A stretch of 6,536 nucleotides of DNA from Succinivibrionaceae bacterium (lineage in GTDB: Bacteria > Pseudomonadota > Gammaproteobacteria > Enterobacterales > Succinivibrionaceae), in assembly GCA_003477345.1 (NCBI GenBank), contig DMTG01000089.1, positions 1 through 6,536 on the forward strand, written 5' to 3'. Positions 1-4,932 of the stretch are shown here, one piece after another. Each line of letters opens with the position of its first letter. Position 1 is the stretch's first letter. The translations under genes and the position numbers were made by a program. The notes under the pieces are model-generated. The model had not been told where the DNA came from, ran no database searches, and saw nothing but the letters and a program-made list of their open reading frames with translations.

Positions 1-36
1 CGTAAGGCAGCATTCACTAATAAATCAAAAAGTACA

Positions 37-65
37 TTGCAATAAAAGATCTTAAGTAGCATAAT
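37..65 (+). promoter_or_regulatory. Predicted sigma70 promoter of thiC
   Basis: The sequence shows TTGCAA at 37-42 and CATAAT at 60-65, separated by exactly 17 bases. That is 4/6 and 5/6 matches to the sigma70 -35 and -10 consensus. Transcription would start near base 72, only a few bases before the first strand of the TPP aptamer at 77, which is the usual arrangement for a riboswitch-led transcript. The start site itself is inferred. Bases 1-36 hold nothing I can identify. Confidence 0.6.
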
Positions 66-76
66 TTCTCCATATT

Positions 77-161
77 GCTTGTCGGAGTGCTTAAGGCTGA
101 GATTGCAACTGTGCAAAATCCGATTACCTGATTGGGATAATACCTGCGTAGGGAACTAAGC
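77..161 (+). ncRNA. TPP riboswitch aptamer (THI element) in the thiC leader
   Basis: This is a thiamine pyrophosphate-sensing aptamer that represses the downstream gene when TPP is plentiful. The conserved blocks are visible: GTCGGAGTGC at 81-90, the GGCTGAGA pyrimidine-sensor core at 95-102, ACCTGATTGGGATAATACC at 126-144, and GCGTAGGGAA at 146-155. Helix P1 can form between GCTTGT (77-82) and ACTAAGC (155-161), with one bulged T. The P3 arm (roughly 100-123) is short. Block order and spacing match the leaders of other proteobacterial thiC genes. The target is certain from position: thiC begins 49 bases downstream. Confidence 0.96.
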
Positions 162-164
162 TTT

Positions 165-210
165 CGGCATGCGTATGTGTTTTTATTATTATTAAAAAAG
201 GAGCATGCTG
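165..210 (+). promoter_or_regulatory. Candidate riboswitch expression platform (RBS-sequestering helix)
   Basis: Bases 165-172 (CGGCATGC), just 3' of the aptamer, can pair with 203-210 (GCATGCTG) to give eight consecutive pairs, one of them G-U. The helix takes in the last base of the Shine-Dalgarno AAGGAG (198-203), the whole spacer and the first base of the GTG start codon, with the rest of the Shine-Dalgarno in a 30-base AT-rich loop. I see no good intrinsic terminator between the aptamer and the gene, so control by hiding the translation start is the simplest reading. Which ligand state favours this helix cannot be told by eye. Confidence 0.5.
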
Positions 211-1757
211 TGACCAAATCTCATACCTATCAGCCTGACATTCATCGCATCTATATTAAGGGAAGCAGTGAAGATATACAGGTTCCCTTCAACGAAATCA
301 GACTGTCAAATCAGGAATGCATAAAAGTATCCACTGTAGAAGGACCTGATTCTGAGTCTAAGGTTCTGCCTGAGCTTAGAAAAAACTGGAACAGCAGCTC
401 TTATAGTGCAAACGAGGTCTGCAAGGTTAAGAAGACTCAGCTGGATTTTGCCAGGGAAGGCGTAGTTACCAAAGAGATGGAATTTGCCGCCATCAGAGAG
501 TCGTTTTCTGCAGGCAGTGACATGACTTTCTCTCCTGACTGTGTAAGAGAGCAGATCGCCTCAGGCAGGGCAGTAATTCCGGCCAACATTAATCACCCTG
601 AATGTGAACCTATGATTATAGGTACCAAATTCGCAGTAAAAATCAATGCCAATATCGGCGCCTCTTCGGTATCCTCAGGCTTTGATGAGGAAATAGCCAA
701 GCTAAGGCTTTCTCTTAAGCACGGTGCCGATACCGTAATGGATCTTTCTACCGGCATAAGTGAGCTGATGCAGCTGAGACAGGCGATTTTAAGAGCCTCT
801 CCGGTACCAATCGGAACCGTACCGGTGTATGAGGCCTTAGACAGAGCTGAAGGCAATCCTGAGAAGCTTACCTGGGATATGTTTAAAAATACGGTTATCG
901 ATCAGGCAAGGCAGGGTGTTGACTACTTTACAATTCATGCGGGTCTCAAGCAGGAACTGCTGCCGCACGCCGCCAGAAGAATGCTTGGTATAGTATCAAG
1001 AGGTGGCTCGATTATGGCCTCCTGCATGATACGCCGGGATGAGGAGAACATGGCCTATGAGCACTTTGACGAGCTGCTTGAAATCTGCCATGACTATGAC
1101 GTTGCGCTGTCACTAGGCGATGGACTCAGACCTGGCTGCATCAGCGATGCCTGTGATGAGGCACAGTACGGCGAGCTTAAGGCTATAGGAGAACTCTCTA
1201 AACGCTGCTTTGAGGCAGGAGTTCAGTGTTTTATCGAGGGACCTGGCCATGTGCCGATGAACCGCATTGAAGAGAATCAGAGACTGCAGGAGAAATACTG
1301 CAGCTATGCGCCTTTCTATACCTTAGGGCCTCTGGTTACAGATATCGCTCCTGGCTATGATCACATCACGTCTGCTATCGGAGCTTCCATGATAGGAAGC
1401 TTTGGTACTGCCATGCTCTGCTACGTAACTCCGTCTGAGCATCTGGCATTGCCTACCTCCGAGGATGTAAAGACTGGACTTATCACCTATAAGCTGGCAG
1501 CTCATGCGGCAGATCTGGCCAAGGGACTTCCAGGCGCTAAACTGCGTGATGATGCAATGGCCAGAGCCAGAGCAGAATTCCGCTGGTATGATCAGTTCTC
1601 ACTATCCTTAGATCCTCTGCATGCCTATGAGGTATGGGCCTCACAGATGCCGGAGAACTGCGGGCACAAGGTGGAGTTCTGTTCCATGTGCGGACCGCGT
1701 TTCTGCCCGATAAGACTAAACAGAAAGCTTCAGGAAAAATATCCTGTTGAAAAATAG
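210..1757 (+). CDS. thiC: Phosphomethylpyrimidine synthase ThiC (HMP-P synthase), compact form
   Basis: ThiC is a cytoplasmic radical-SAM enzyme that rearranges 5-aminoimidazole ribotide into HMP phosphate, the pyrimidine half of thiamine. The start is GTG at 210, six bases after AAGGAG (198-203). An in-frame GTG at 177 has no ribosome site and would add a poly-Leu tail. The 515-residue product has an N-terminal RIYIKGSSEDIQVP element (13-26), then the barrel from MEF (90), with SRGGSIM (263-269), SLGDGLRPG (301-309), EGPGHVPM (343-350) and GYDHITSAIG (382-391). The iron-sulfur motif CSMCGPRFC (C491, C494, C499) closes the protein. H347 and H411 sit where the family's metal-binding histidines lie. 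E. coli ThiC is about 630 residues; this one has a shorter N-terminal domain and almost no tail after the cluster. No other thi gene follows it, and the receptor gene downstream is convergent. Confidence 0.97.
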   Translation: MTKSHTYQPDIHRIYIKGSSEDIQVPFNEIRLSNQECIKVSTVEGPDSESKVLPELRKNWNSSSYSANEVCKVKKTQLDFAREGVVTKEMEFAAIRESFSAGSDMTFSPDCVREQIASGRAVIPANINHPECEPMIIGTKFAVKINANIGASSVSSGFDEEIAKLRLSLKHGADTVMDLSTGISELMQLRQAILRASPVPIGTVPVYEALDRAEGNPEKLTWDMFKNTVIDQARQGVDYFTIHAGLKQELLPHAARRMLGIVSRGGSIMASCMIRRDEENMAYEHFDELLEICHDYDVALSLGDGLRPGCISDACDEAQYGELKAIGELSKRCFEAGVQCFIEGPGHVPMNRIEENQRLQEKYCSYAPFYTLGPLVTDIAPGYDHITSAIGASMIGSFGTAMLCYVTPSEHLALPTSEDVKTGLITYKLAAHAADLAKGLPGAKLRDDAMARARAEFRWYDQFSLSLDPLHAYEVWASQMPENCGHKVEFCSMCGPRFCPIRLNRKLQEKYPVEK

Positions 1758-1768
1758 AAATGTCCTTA

Positions 1769-1783
1769 AGCCGTCTTACGGCT
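1769..1783 (+). terminator. Weak hairpin after thiC
   Basis: AGCCGT and ACGGCT form a perfect 6-bp stem around a CTT loop, starting 12 bases after the thiC stop. The following sequence (GATTTAAAGATTTTATC) is only loosely T-rich, so this would be a poor intrinsic terminator alone. It may act together with the larger hairpin at 1810-1834. Confidence 0.35.
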
Positions 1784-1803
1784 GATTTAAAGATTTTATC
1801 CAT

Positions 1804-1834
1804 AAAAAAAGACAGAACATCAAATGTTCTGTCT
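1804..1834 (-). terminator. Rho-independent terminator of the chemotaxis receptor gene, probably bidirectional
   Basis: AGACAGAACAT (1810-1820) and ATGTTCTGTCT (1824-1834) form a perfect 11-bp stem with a CAA loop. Read leftward, it begins 22 bases after the receptor stop codon and runs into seven uninterrupted T residues (the complement of A1804-A1810), a textbook terminator. Read rightward, the stem is followed by CCTTAAATTTTT, so it can probably also stop thiC transcripts. Such shared terminators are common between convergent genes. Confidence 0.88.
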
Positions 1835-1856
1835 CCTTAAATTTTTATAAAGAGAG

Positions 1857-3458
1857 TTAAGACTTAATCTTCTCTACTGATCTTAAAAGCTCCTCTAACA
1901 GCTCAACGGAATGAGCGACTTCTTCCTGAGCTTCCTGAACCTCTCCTGCAAGTGCCTGAGCTGAATTGGTAATATCCTGCATATTGGTAGAGATTTCGGA
2001 AGTAGCGGTGGTCTGCTCTTCTGCTGCAGTGGCAATCTGGGTTATCTGACTATTTACGCTTGATACCTGACCTGAAATGTCATTTAACAGATCCTGAACA
2101 GAGCCGGTTTCAGTGGCAAGCTGATTCATGTGGGCCAGAGAGTCGGTCATAGACTGGTTGGCGCTGTTGGCATCTTCCTGAATCTTGGCAACCATGCGGG
2201 TGATTTCCTGCGTGGAGGTTGAGGTCCTTGAGGCCAGCGCACGAACTTCATCTGCTACCACGGCAAAGCCCTTGCCGGCTTCACCTGCACGGGCAGCTTC
2301 GATGGCGGCATTAAGCGCCAGCAGGTTGGTCTGGTTGGCAATATCGTCAATAGTTTCCACAATGGCGCCAATGGCCTGAGACTGATTAACCAGCTCCTGC
2401 ACGAGTTTGGCATCTTCCTGAGATTTTTTAACCTGATCCTGAATGCCGTGGATGGTTCTCTGAACTTTGCTGACACCGTCAATAGTTGTCTGATTGGAAC
2501 GGTGGGCATCAGCTGCGGCGCTTTCACAGTTTTTGGCAATGTCTGAAGTGGTGGATACCATCTCATCAGAGGCGGCTGCTACGGTCAGCGCACGGTTCTG
2601 GGTGTTCTGGGAGCTGTCATTGATGGTATTGGTGACCGCGTGAATGGCATTAACCTTGTCTTCAATTTTGGCAACATTGTCCTTGATGATTTTTACCAGC
2701 TGCTGCCAGGACTGACGCATCTTTTCAAGACTTGAAAGCAGTACACCGAATTCATCTTTGTGATGATTTACAATAGGCTTGGTAAGATCGCCCTTGGCAA
2801 TGGTTTCAGCACCTTTAACCGCTTCATTCAGGGCTCTTAGAATTGCATTGGAGAAGAGCATGGCAATTGCAATTGCAATCACAATGGCTGCAGTGGCAGA
2901 ACCCATGATGATATAGATTGGAGTGCGGCTTGATTCCTTATAGAGTTCTTCTAAGGCCAGATTCAACTGGTATTTGCTGACTTTCATGGCGTTGGCCGAC
3001 ATGGTATCTACGCAGTCAGAAAATATGTTGTTGTAAGTATCAGAAAGAGCCTGACTGTCTCCTGCTTTTAAGGCATCCAGGTAGACGGTAGGAGCCTGTG
3101 CAAGGATAGTGGCAGCAGCTTCCTTCATGGCACCGATTTCTTTAGGATAGCGGGCGGTGGAGAGAGCATCGGTTGCCTCTTTAAGCTCTTTTGATATGTC
3201 TGGCCAGAACTCATTGAATTTATCAAGACCGTATTCGCCTGACTGGATCCTGAAAAGAAGGTCGTCAGCGGCGATGCCTGAATCATAGGCACGCATGGTT
3301 CTGCCATGTCTCACGCTGAGAATCTGGTGGGCCTGAACAACAACTTCATTTACGCTGTTTAATCTGACAACTGATATTACGGAGATAATCGCAGTAAAGA
3401 AGATAATTATGAAAAATGAAAGCAGGAGCTTTATTTTTACACTCATGGAAGCTAGCAT
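1857..3458 (-). CDS. Methyl-accepting chemotaxis protein (transmembrane receptor)
   Basis: This inner-membrane receptor senses a signal outside the cytoplasm and controls CheA through CheW. The 533-residue order is: short cytoplasmic start, TM1 (about 11-31), a mostly helical periplasmic sensor (about 32-180), TM2 (about 181-203), HAMP linker (about 204-256, with AKGDLTKPI) and a long coiled-coil signalling domain to the end. The hairpin tip that binds CheA/CheW is unmistakable at 369-409 ([20 protein letters not shown], then the [15 protein letters not shown] run). [15 protein letters not shown] (476-490) is a likely adaptation-methylation segment. There is no NWETF-like C-terminal pentapeptide; the protein ends VEKIKS. 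The 149-residue sensor fits a four-helix-bundle type, so the ligand is unknown. The first ATG has AGGA seven bases upstream, and a second ATG four codons on has none. Che genes must lie elsewhere. Control elements are described at 3459-4011. Confidence 0.96.
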   Translation of the reverse strand: MLASMSVKIKLLLSFFIIIFFTAIISVISVVRLNSVNEVVVQAHQILSVRHGRTMRAYDSGIAADDLLFRIQSGEYGLDKFNEFWPDISKELKEATDALSTARYPKEIGAMKEAAATILAQAPTVYLDALKAGDSQALSDTYNNIFSDCVDTMSANAMKVSKYQLNLALEELYKESSRTPIYIIMGSATAAIVIAIAIAMLFSNAILRALNEAVKGAETIAKGDLTKPIVNHHKDEFGVLLSSLEKMRQSWQQLVKIIKDNVAKIEDKVNAIHAVTNTINDSSQNTQNRALTVAAASDEMVSTTSDIAKNCESAAADAHRSNQTTIDGVSKVQRTIHGIQDQVKKSQEDAKLVQELVNQSQAIGAIVETIDDIANQTNLLALNAAIEAARAGEAGKGFAVVADEVRALASRTSTSTQEITRMVAKIQEDANSANQSMTDSLAHMNQLATETGSVQDLLNDISGQVSSVNSQITQIATAAEEQTTATSEISTNMQDITNSAQALAGEVQEAQEEVAHSVELLEELLRSVEKIKS

Positions 3459-3488
3459 GATGACATCCTGATTGTGTGTAGATTAATA

Positions 3489-3511
3489 TATTAGAACGGT
3501 TAATTCTAATA
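3489..3511. repeat. Inverted repeat, candidate operator upstream of the receptor gene
   Basis: TATTAGAA and TTCTAATA are perfect 8-base inverted arms around a 7-base spacer (CGGTTAA). The 23-bp dyad ends 31 bases before the receptor start codon. Its size and spacing suit a dimeric repressor or an RNA hairpin in the leader; the sequence cannot decide which. Confidence 0.5.
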
Positions 3512-3516
3512 ACCCT

Positions 3517-3531
3517 ATGCTAAGTTAGCAT
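3517..3531. repeat. Palindrome ATGCTAA-G-TTAGCAT, candidate operator
   Basis: Perfect 7-base arms flank a single central G. The one-base centre cannot make a good RNA hairpin, so a DNA-binding site is the likelier role. It lies five bases upstream (receptor side taken as downstream) of the 3489-3511 dyad and overlaps a weak leftward promoter-like pair: TTTACA (complement of 3539-3544) and TAGCAT (complement of 3517-3522), spaced 16 bases. Confidence 0.45.
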
Positions 3532-3669
3532 TAAGTCCTGTAAAAAGCTCAATGCTGCTGAAAATAGGCGAGGAAAATCACATTTAACAGTTTAATAATG
3601 TGCAGCAGGTCGTCTTTTTATAAGTTTGAGCGCATATTTATTCTATCTACAGAACGCGCGGCGGTCCTG

Positions 3670-3694
3670 CTGAGAATCTTCGAAGAATTTTCAG
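3670..3694. repeat. Imperfect hairpin centred on a 10-bp palindrome
   Basis: TCTTCGAAGA at 3677-3686 is a perfect 10-bp palindrome. Flanking bases CTGAGA and TTTTCAG extend it into an imperfect dyad of about 25 bases, with one A-A mismatch and a bulge. It lies in a locally GC-richer patch. No T tract follows on either strand, so it is not a terminator. Confidence 0.35.
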
Positions 3695-3751
3695 ACTGCA
3701 GGCATCTTTTCAGGTATATGGAATAAAATCCTTAAAATTCAATAGATAAAT

Positions 3752-3794
3752 CTTATACTTTCAAAAAAATATTCAGAATATTGATGCAGATCAC
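3752..3794 (-). promoter_or_regulatory. Candidate FNR/CRP-family-dependent promoter reading toward the receptor gene
   Basis: TTGATGCAGATCAC at 3781-3794 matches the FNR box TTGAT-N4-ATCAA at 9 of 10 positions. Read leftward, TATAAG (complement of 3752-3757, 5/6 to the -10 consensus) lies 23 bases beyond it. This puts the box centre at about -42 from a start near 3745, the class II activator position. The -35 region is poor (TATTCT), as expected for an activator-dependent promoter. The transcript would have a leader of about 287 nt before the receptor gene. CRP binding is possible because the right half-site is ATCAC. Confidence 0.45.
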
Positions 3795-3949
3795 TAAAAA
3801 AGTGCTGTAAAGGGCTTGCATTGCTAGTATGGAAGTGATTATGCAAAAAATGCCGAAAAATTTTTTATAAAACTCACAATTCTCTGTTATACCGTAATTT
3901 TTTTTGAATTCTAACTTGAGATCCTGAGGATCTAACACTATTATAAGTA

Positions 3950-3978
3950 TTGTTGGTTACATTAAATCTATAAATAAT
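3950..3978 (+). promoter_or_regulatory. Possible promoter of the 74-residue gene
   Basis: TTGTTG (3950-3955) and AATAAT (3973-3978) are 17 bases apart, matching consensus at 3/6 and 5/6. The start codon follows 33 bases later. The region is so AT-rich that -10-like strings are expected by chance, so support is limited. Confidence 0.35.
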
Positions 3979-4011
3979 AATTAGTAAGAGCAAAACAAAA
4001 GGGAATGTCAG

Positions 4012-4236
4012 ATGAGAGAACAGGTACGTGTATTCAAAAAATATGCACCAAGACAGATTGCCAAATATGTCTGCGATTTTTTCAAGGGAACTTTTAATAT
4101 TTTAGGTATAGGTTTATTCTCCTTTGAAGGAGGCAGAGTAATCATAAAGGGTGAGACCAGTCAGAAGCGTCTTACCGTATGCAGAGAGATAAACAGTGCA
4201 ATCAGGGATATGACCAGTCACCTGCAGATGAGCTAG
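4012..4236 (+). CDS. Small basic protein of unknown function (74 residues)
   Basis: I do not recognise this protein. It is likely real: ATG at 4012 sits seven bases after AAGGGA (3999-4004), and a strong terminator begins 20 bases past the TAG, so it is a complete single-gene unit. The product is basic (13 Lys/Arg against 6 Asp/Glu) with a clustered positive start (MREQVRVFKKYAPRQIAKY). An amphipathic helix-like segment (about 10-25) precedes a beta-hairpin-like run ILGIGLFSFEGGRVIIKG (30-47) and a polar C-terminal helix (about 50-70). Cysteines are C21 and C57. There is no signal peptide or clear membrane segment. Size and charge could suit nucleic-acid binding or a ribosome- or membrane-associated role, but nothing in the sequence demonstrates one. 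Confidence 0.78.
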   Translation: MREQVRVFKKYAPRQIAKYVCDFFKGTFNILGIGLFSFEGGRVIIKGETSQKRLTVCREINSAIRDMTSHLQMS

Positions 4237-4256
4237 GAAAGATTTCAGTATGTTAG

Positions 4257-4287
4257 GGCTCCTCGTTAAAAAGGAGCCTTTCTTTTT
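4257..4287 (+). terminator. Strong rho-independent terminator
   Basis: GGCTCCT (4257-4263) and AGGAGCC (4272-4278) form a perfect 7-bp GC-rich stem with an 8-base loop, followed by TTTCTTTTT (4279-4287). It ends the transcript of the 74-residue gene and insulates it from the exported-protein gene. Confidence 0.93.
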
Positions 4288-4375
4288 CGCAGAGTTTAGC
4301 TTTTTTGCAGATAAGTACAAGTTTTTCTTTACCGATAACGTTATGCTAGAAGAAGTGGTAGGTTAATTTACGAGT

Positions 4376-4717
4376 ATGAAAACTATGTCTGTTTATAAAA
4401 GTCTGCTGCTGGCTCTGGCGCTGGCAGGATCTGCTGCTGCCAATGCAGGGGCGCAGAAGCTCACCATTGTCAATCACACCCCAGATGATCTGACCGGGAT
4501 CTTTATATCCGAGGCCGATTCACAGGAATGGAGCGAAAATTTTCTTCCAGATGGCTTCGTGCTGGTGCCTGAACGTCAGATAACCGTTAAGATCAAGCAG
4601 TACCATGAGTTTGATATTCATACCCGCTATGGTGATCGAATTGATCATTATGAAGATTATCCAGGTACAGTAACTCTTATAGAGCTCAAGGGCAGAGGCA
4701 GGTCTAATTACGAATAG
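4376..4717 (+). CDS. Small exported protein of unknown function (113 residues)
   Basis: The N-terminus is a clear Sec signal peptide: MKTMSVYK, a hydrophobic core SLLLALALAGSAAA (9-22), then cleavage probably after A24 (ANA) or A26 (AGA). The mature part, about 88 residues, has no cysteine and is rich in beta-type alternation: LTIVNHTPDDLTGIFIS, a DSQEWSENFLPDG loop, FVLVPERQITVKI and a final TVTLIELKG strand. The overall pattern (IVN-x-T, IS, W, LP-G, FDI) reminds me of small periplasmic beta-sandwich proteins of unknown role, but I cannot name a family. ATG at 4376 lacks a good ribosome site; TAGG (4359-4362) is 13 bases away, and Met4 at 4385 is an alternative that keeps the hydrophobic core. 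No convincing promoter is visible, though ATAACGTTAT at 4335-4344 is a 10-bp palindrome. The gene ends just before the prmB promoter. Confidence 0.8.
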   Translation: MKTMSVYKSLLLALALAGSAAANAGAQKLTIVNHTPDDLTGIFISEADSQEWSENFLPDGFVLVPERQITVKIKQYHEFDIHTRYGDRIDHYEDYPGTVTLIELKGRGRSNYE

Positions 4718-4736
4718 AGCACCGTGAAACAGGTGT

Positions 4737-4765
4737 TTGCCAGTACTGTAAAATCAAGCTATAAT
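4737..4765 (+). promoter_or_regulatory. Near-consensus sigma70 promoter of prmB-aroC
   Basis: TTGCCA (4737-4742) and a perfect TATAAT (4760-4765) are separated by 17 bases, 11 of 12 consensus positions. Transcription should begin near 4772, 20-odd bases behind the exported-protein gene and about 160 bases ahead of prmB. A second TTGCCA at 4793-4798 has only a poor -10 partner (CAATAT, 4816-4821) at the same spacing. Confidence 0.78.
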
Positions 4766-4837
4766 CAGTGATATTTAGACTTTCTTATTGTTTTGCCACA
4801 AAAAATAACGGCAGACAATATTCAGATCAAAGTCACG

Positions 4838-4867
4838 TATCACAGATGCCCTAAGGGCTATGTGATA
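4838..4867 (+). repeat. Hairpin in the prmB leader
   Basis: Outer arms TATCACA (4838-4844) and TGTGATA (4861-4867) pair perfectly over 7 bp, and inner arms GCCC (4848-4851) and GGGC (4855-4858) pair over 4 bp around a TAA loop. A small asymmetric internal loop (GAT against TA) separates them. The downstream sequence is AAAAGACTTC, with no T tract, so this is not a terminator. It would lie in the prmB mRNA 65 bases before the start codon. As DNA, TCACA/TGTGA arms recall CRP half-sites, but in the reverse order. Confidence 0.5.
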
Positions 4868-4932
4868 AAAGACTTCAGATACTGGCAGGGAAGTTGTAAC
4901 ATAAGACAGATTTGGTAGAGAAATATAAATAT

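Larger units (their letters stand above)
3459..4011. other. Gene-free AT-rich intergenic region with divergent control elements
   Basis: These 553 bases separate the leftward receptor gene from a rightward small gene. I find no credible coding sequence. The part nearest the receptor carries two tandem dyads (3489-3511, 3517-3531), then a GC-richer patch around 3655-3700 with a 10-bp palindrome. Farther right are a leftward -10 element (3752-3757) and an FNR/CRP-like box (3781-3794). Bases 3795-3915 are mostly A and T runs. A 6-bp dyad AGATCC-TGA-GGATCT lies at 3919-3933, and a possible rightward promoter at 3950-3978. CTGCTG at about 3555 and CAGCAG at 3604-3609 could pair in a leader RNA. 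Confidence 0.7.

Noticed and set aside
167..186. Intrinsic terminator in the thiC leader (GCAT-GCGT-ATGT followed by GTTTTT)
   Set aside because: The stem is only four pairs with a terminal wobble, too weak to count as a terminator. Translational control is more likely.
177..209. Earlier GTG start for thiC at 177
   Set aside because: No Shine-Dalgarno precedes it, it would add a poly-Leu stretch encoded by the AT-rich platform loop, and the GTG at 210 has an ideal AAGGAG six bases upstream.
17..217. 66-codon minus-strand ORF across the thiC leader
   Set aside because: It lies antisense to the thiC promoter and TPP riboswitch, whose conservation explains the sequence. The product has no recognisable features.
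593..1803. Minus-strand ORFs at 593-856, 1323-1505 and 1537-1803
   Set aside because: They are antisense shadows of thiC, with no ribosome sites and no recognisable protein features.
2185..3307. Other-frame ORFs inside the receptor gene (2185-2379 +, 2255-2566 -, 3125-3307 -)
   Set aside because: They overlap the conserved signalling and sensor domains of the receptor in other frames. Their composition is typical of shadow frames.
3800..3845. Possible sigma54 or sigma28 promoter in the large gap
   Set aside because: The string near GGGCTTGCATTGC does not keep the GG-N10-GC spacing of sigma54 promoters, and no GCCGATAA-type flagellar -10 was found on either strand near the receptor gene.
3753..3938. 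61-codon minus-strand ORF with a hydrophobic stretch, possible small membrane protein
   Set aside because: It starts at GTG with no ribosome site, is built from A/T runs that encode Lys, Phe and Ile by default, and covers the FNR-like box. Conservation in relatives would be needed to revive it.
4114..4320. Minus-strand ORF over the 74-residue gene
   Set aside because: It runs through the strong terminator and the end of the better-supported plus-strand gene, and has no ribosome site.
4720..4738. Terminator after the exported-protein gene (CACC-N8-GGTG-TTT)
   Set aside because: A four-pair stem with three T residues is too weak, and it abuts the prmB promoter -35 element.
4846..4865. Minimal upstream ORFs in the prmB leader (ATG-CCC-TAA and ATG-TGA)
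   Set aside because: They lack ribosome sites and are explained by the arms of the hairpin at 4838-4867.
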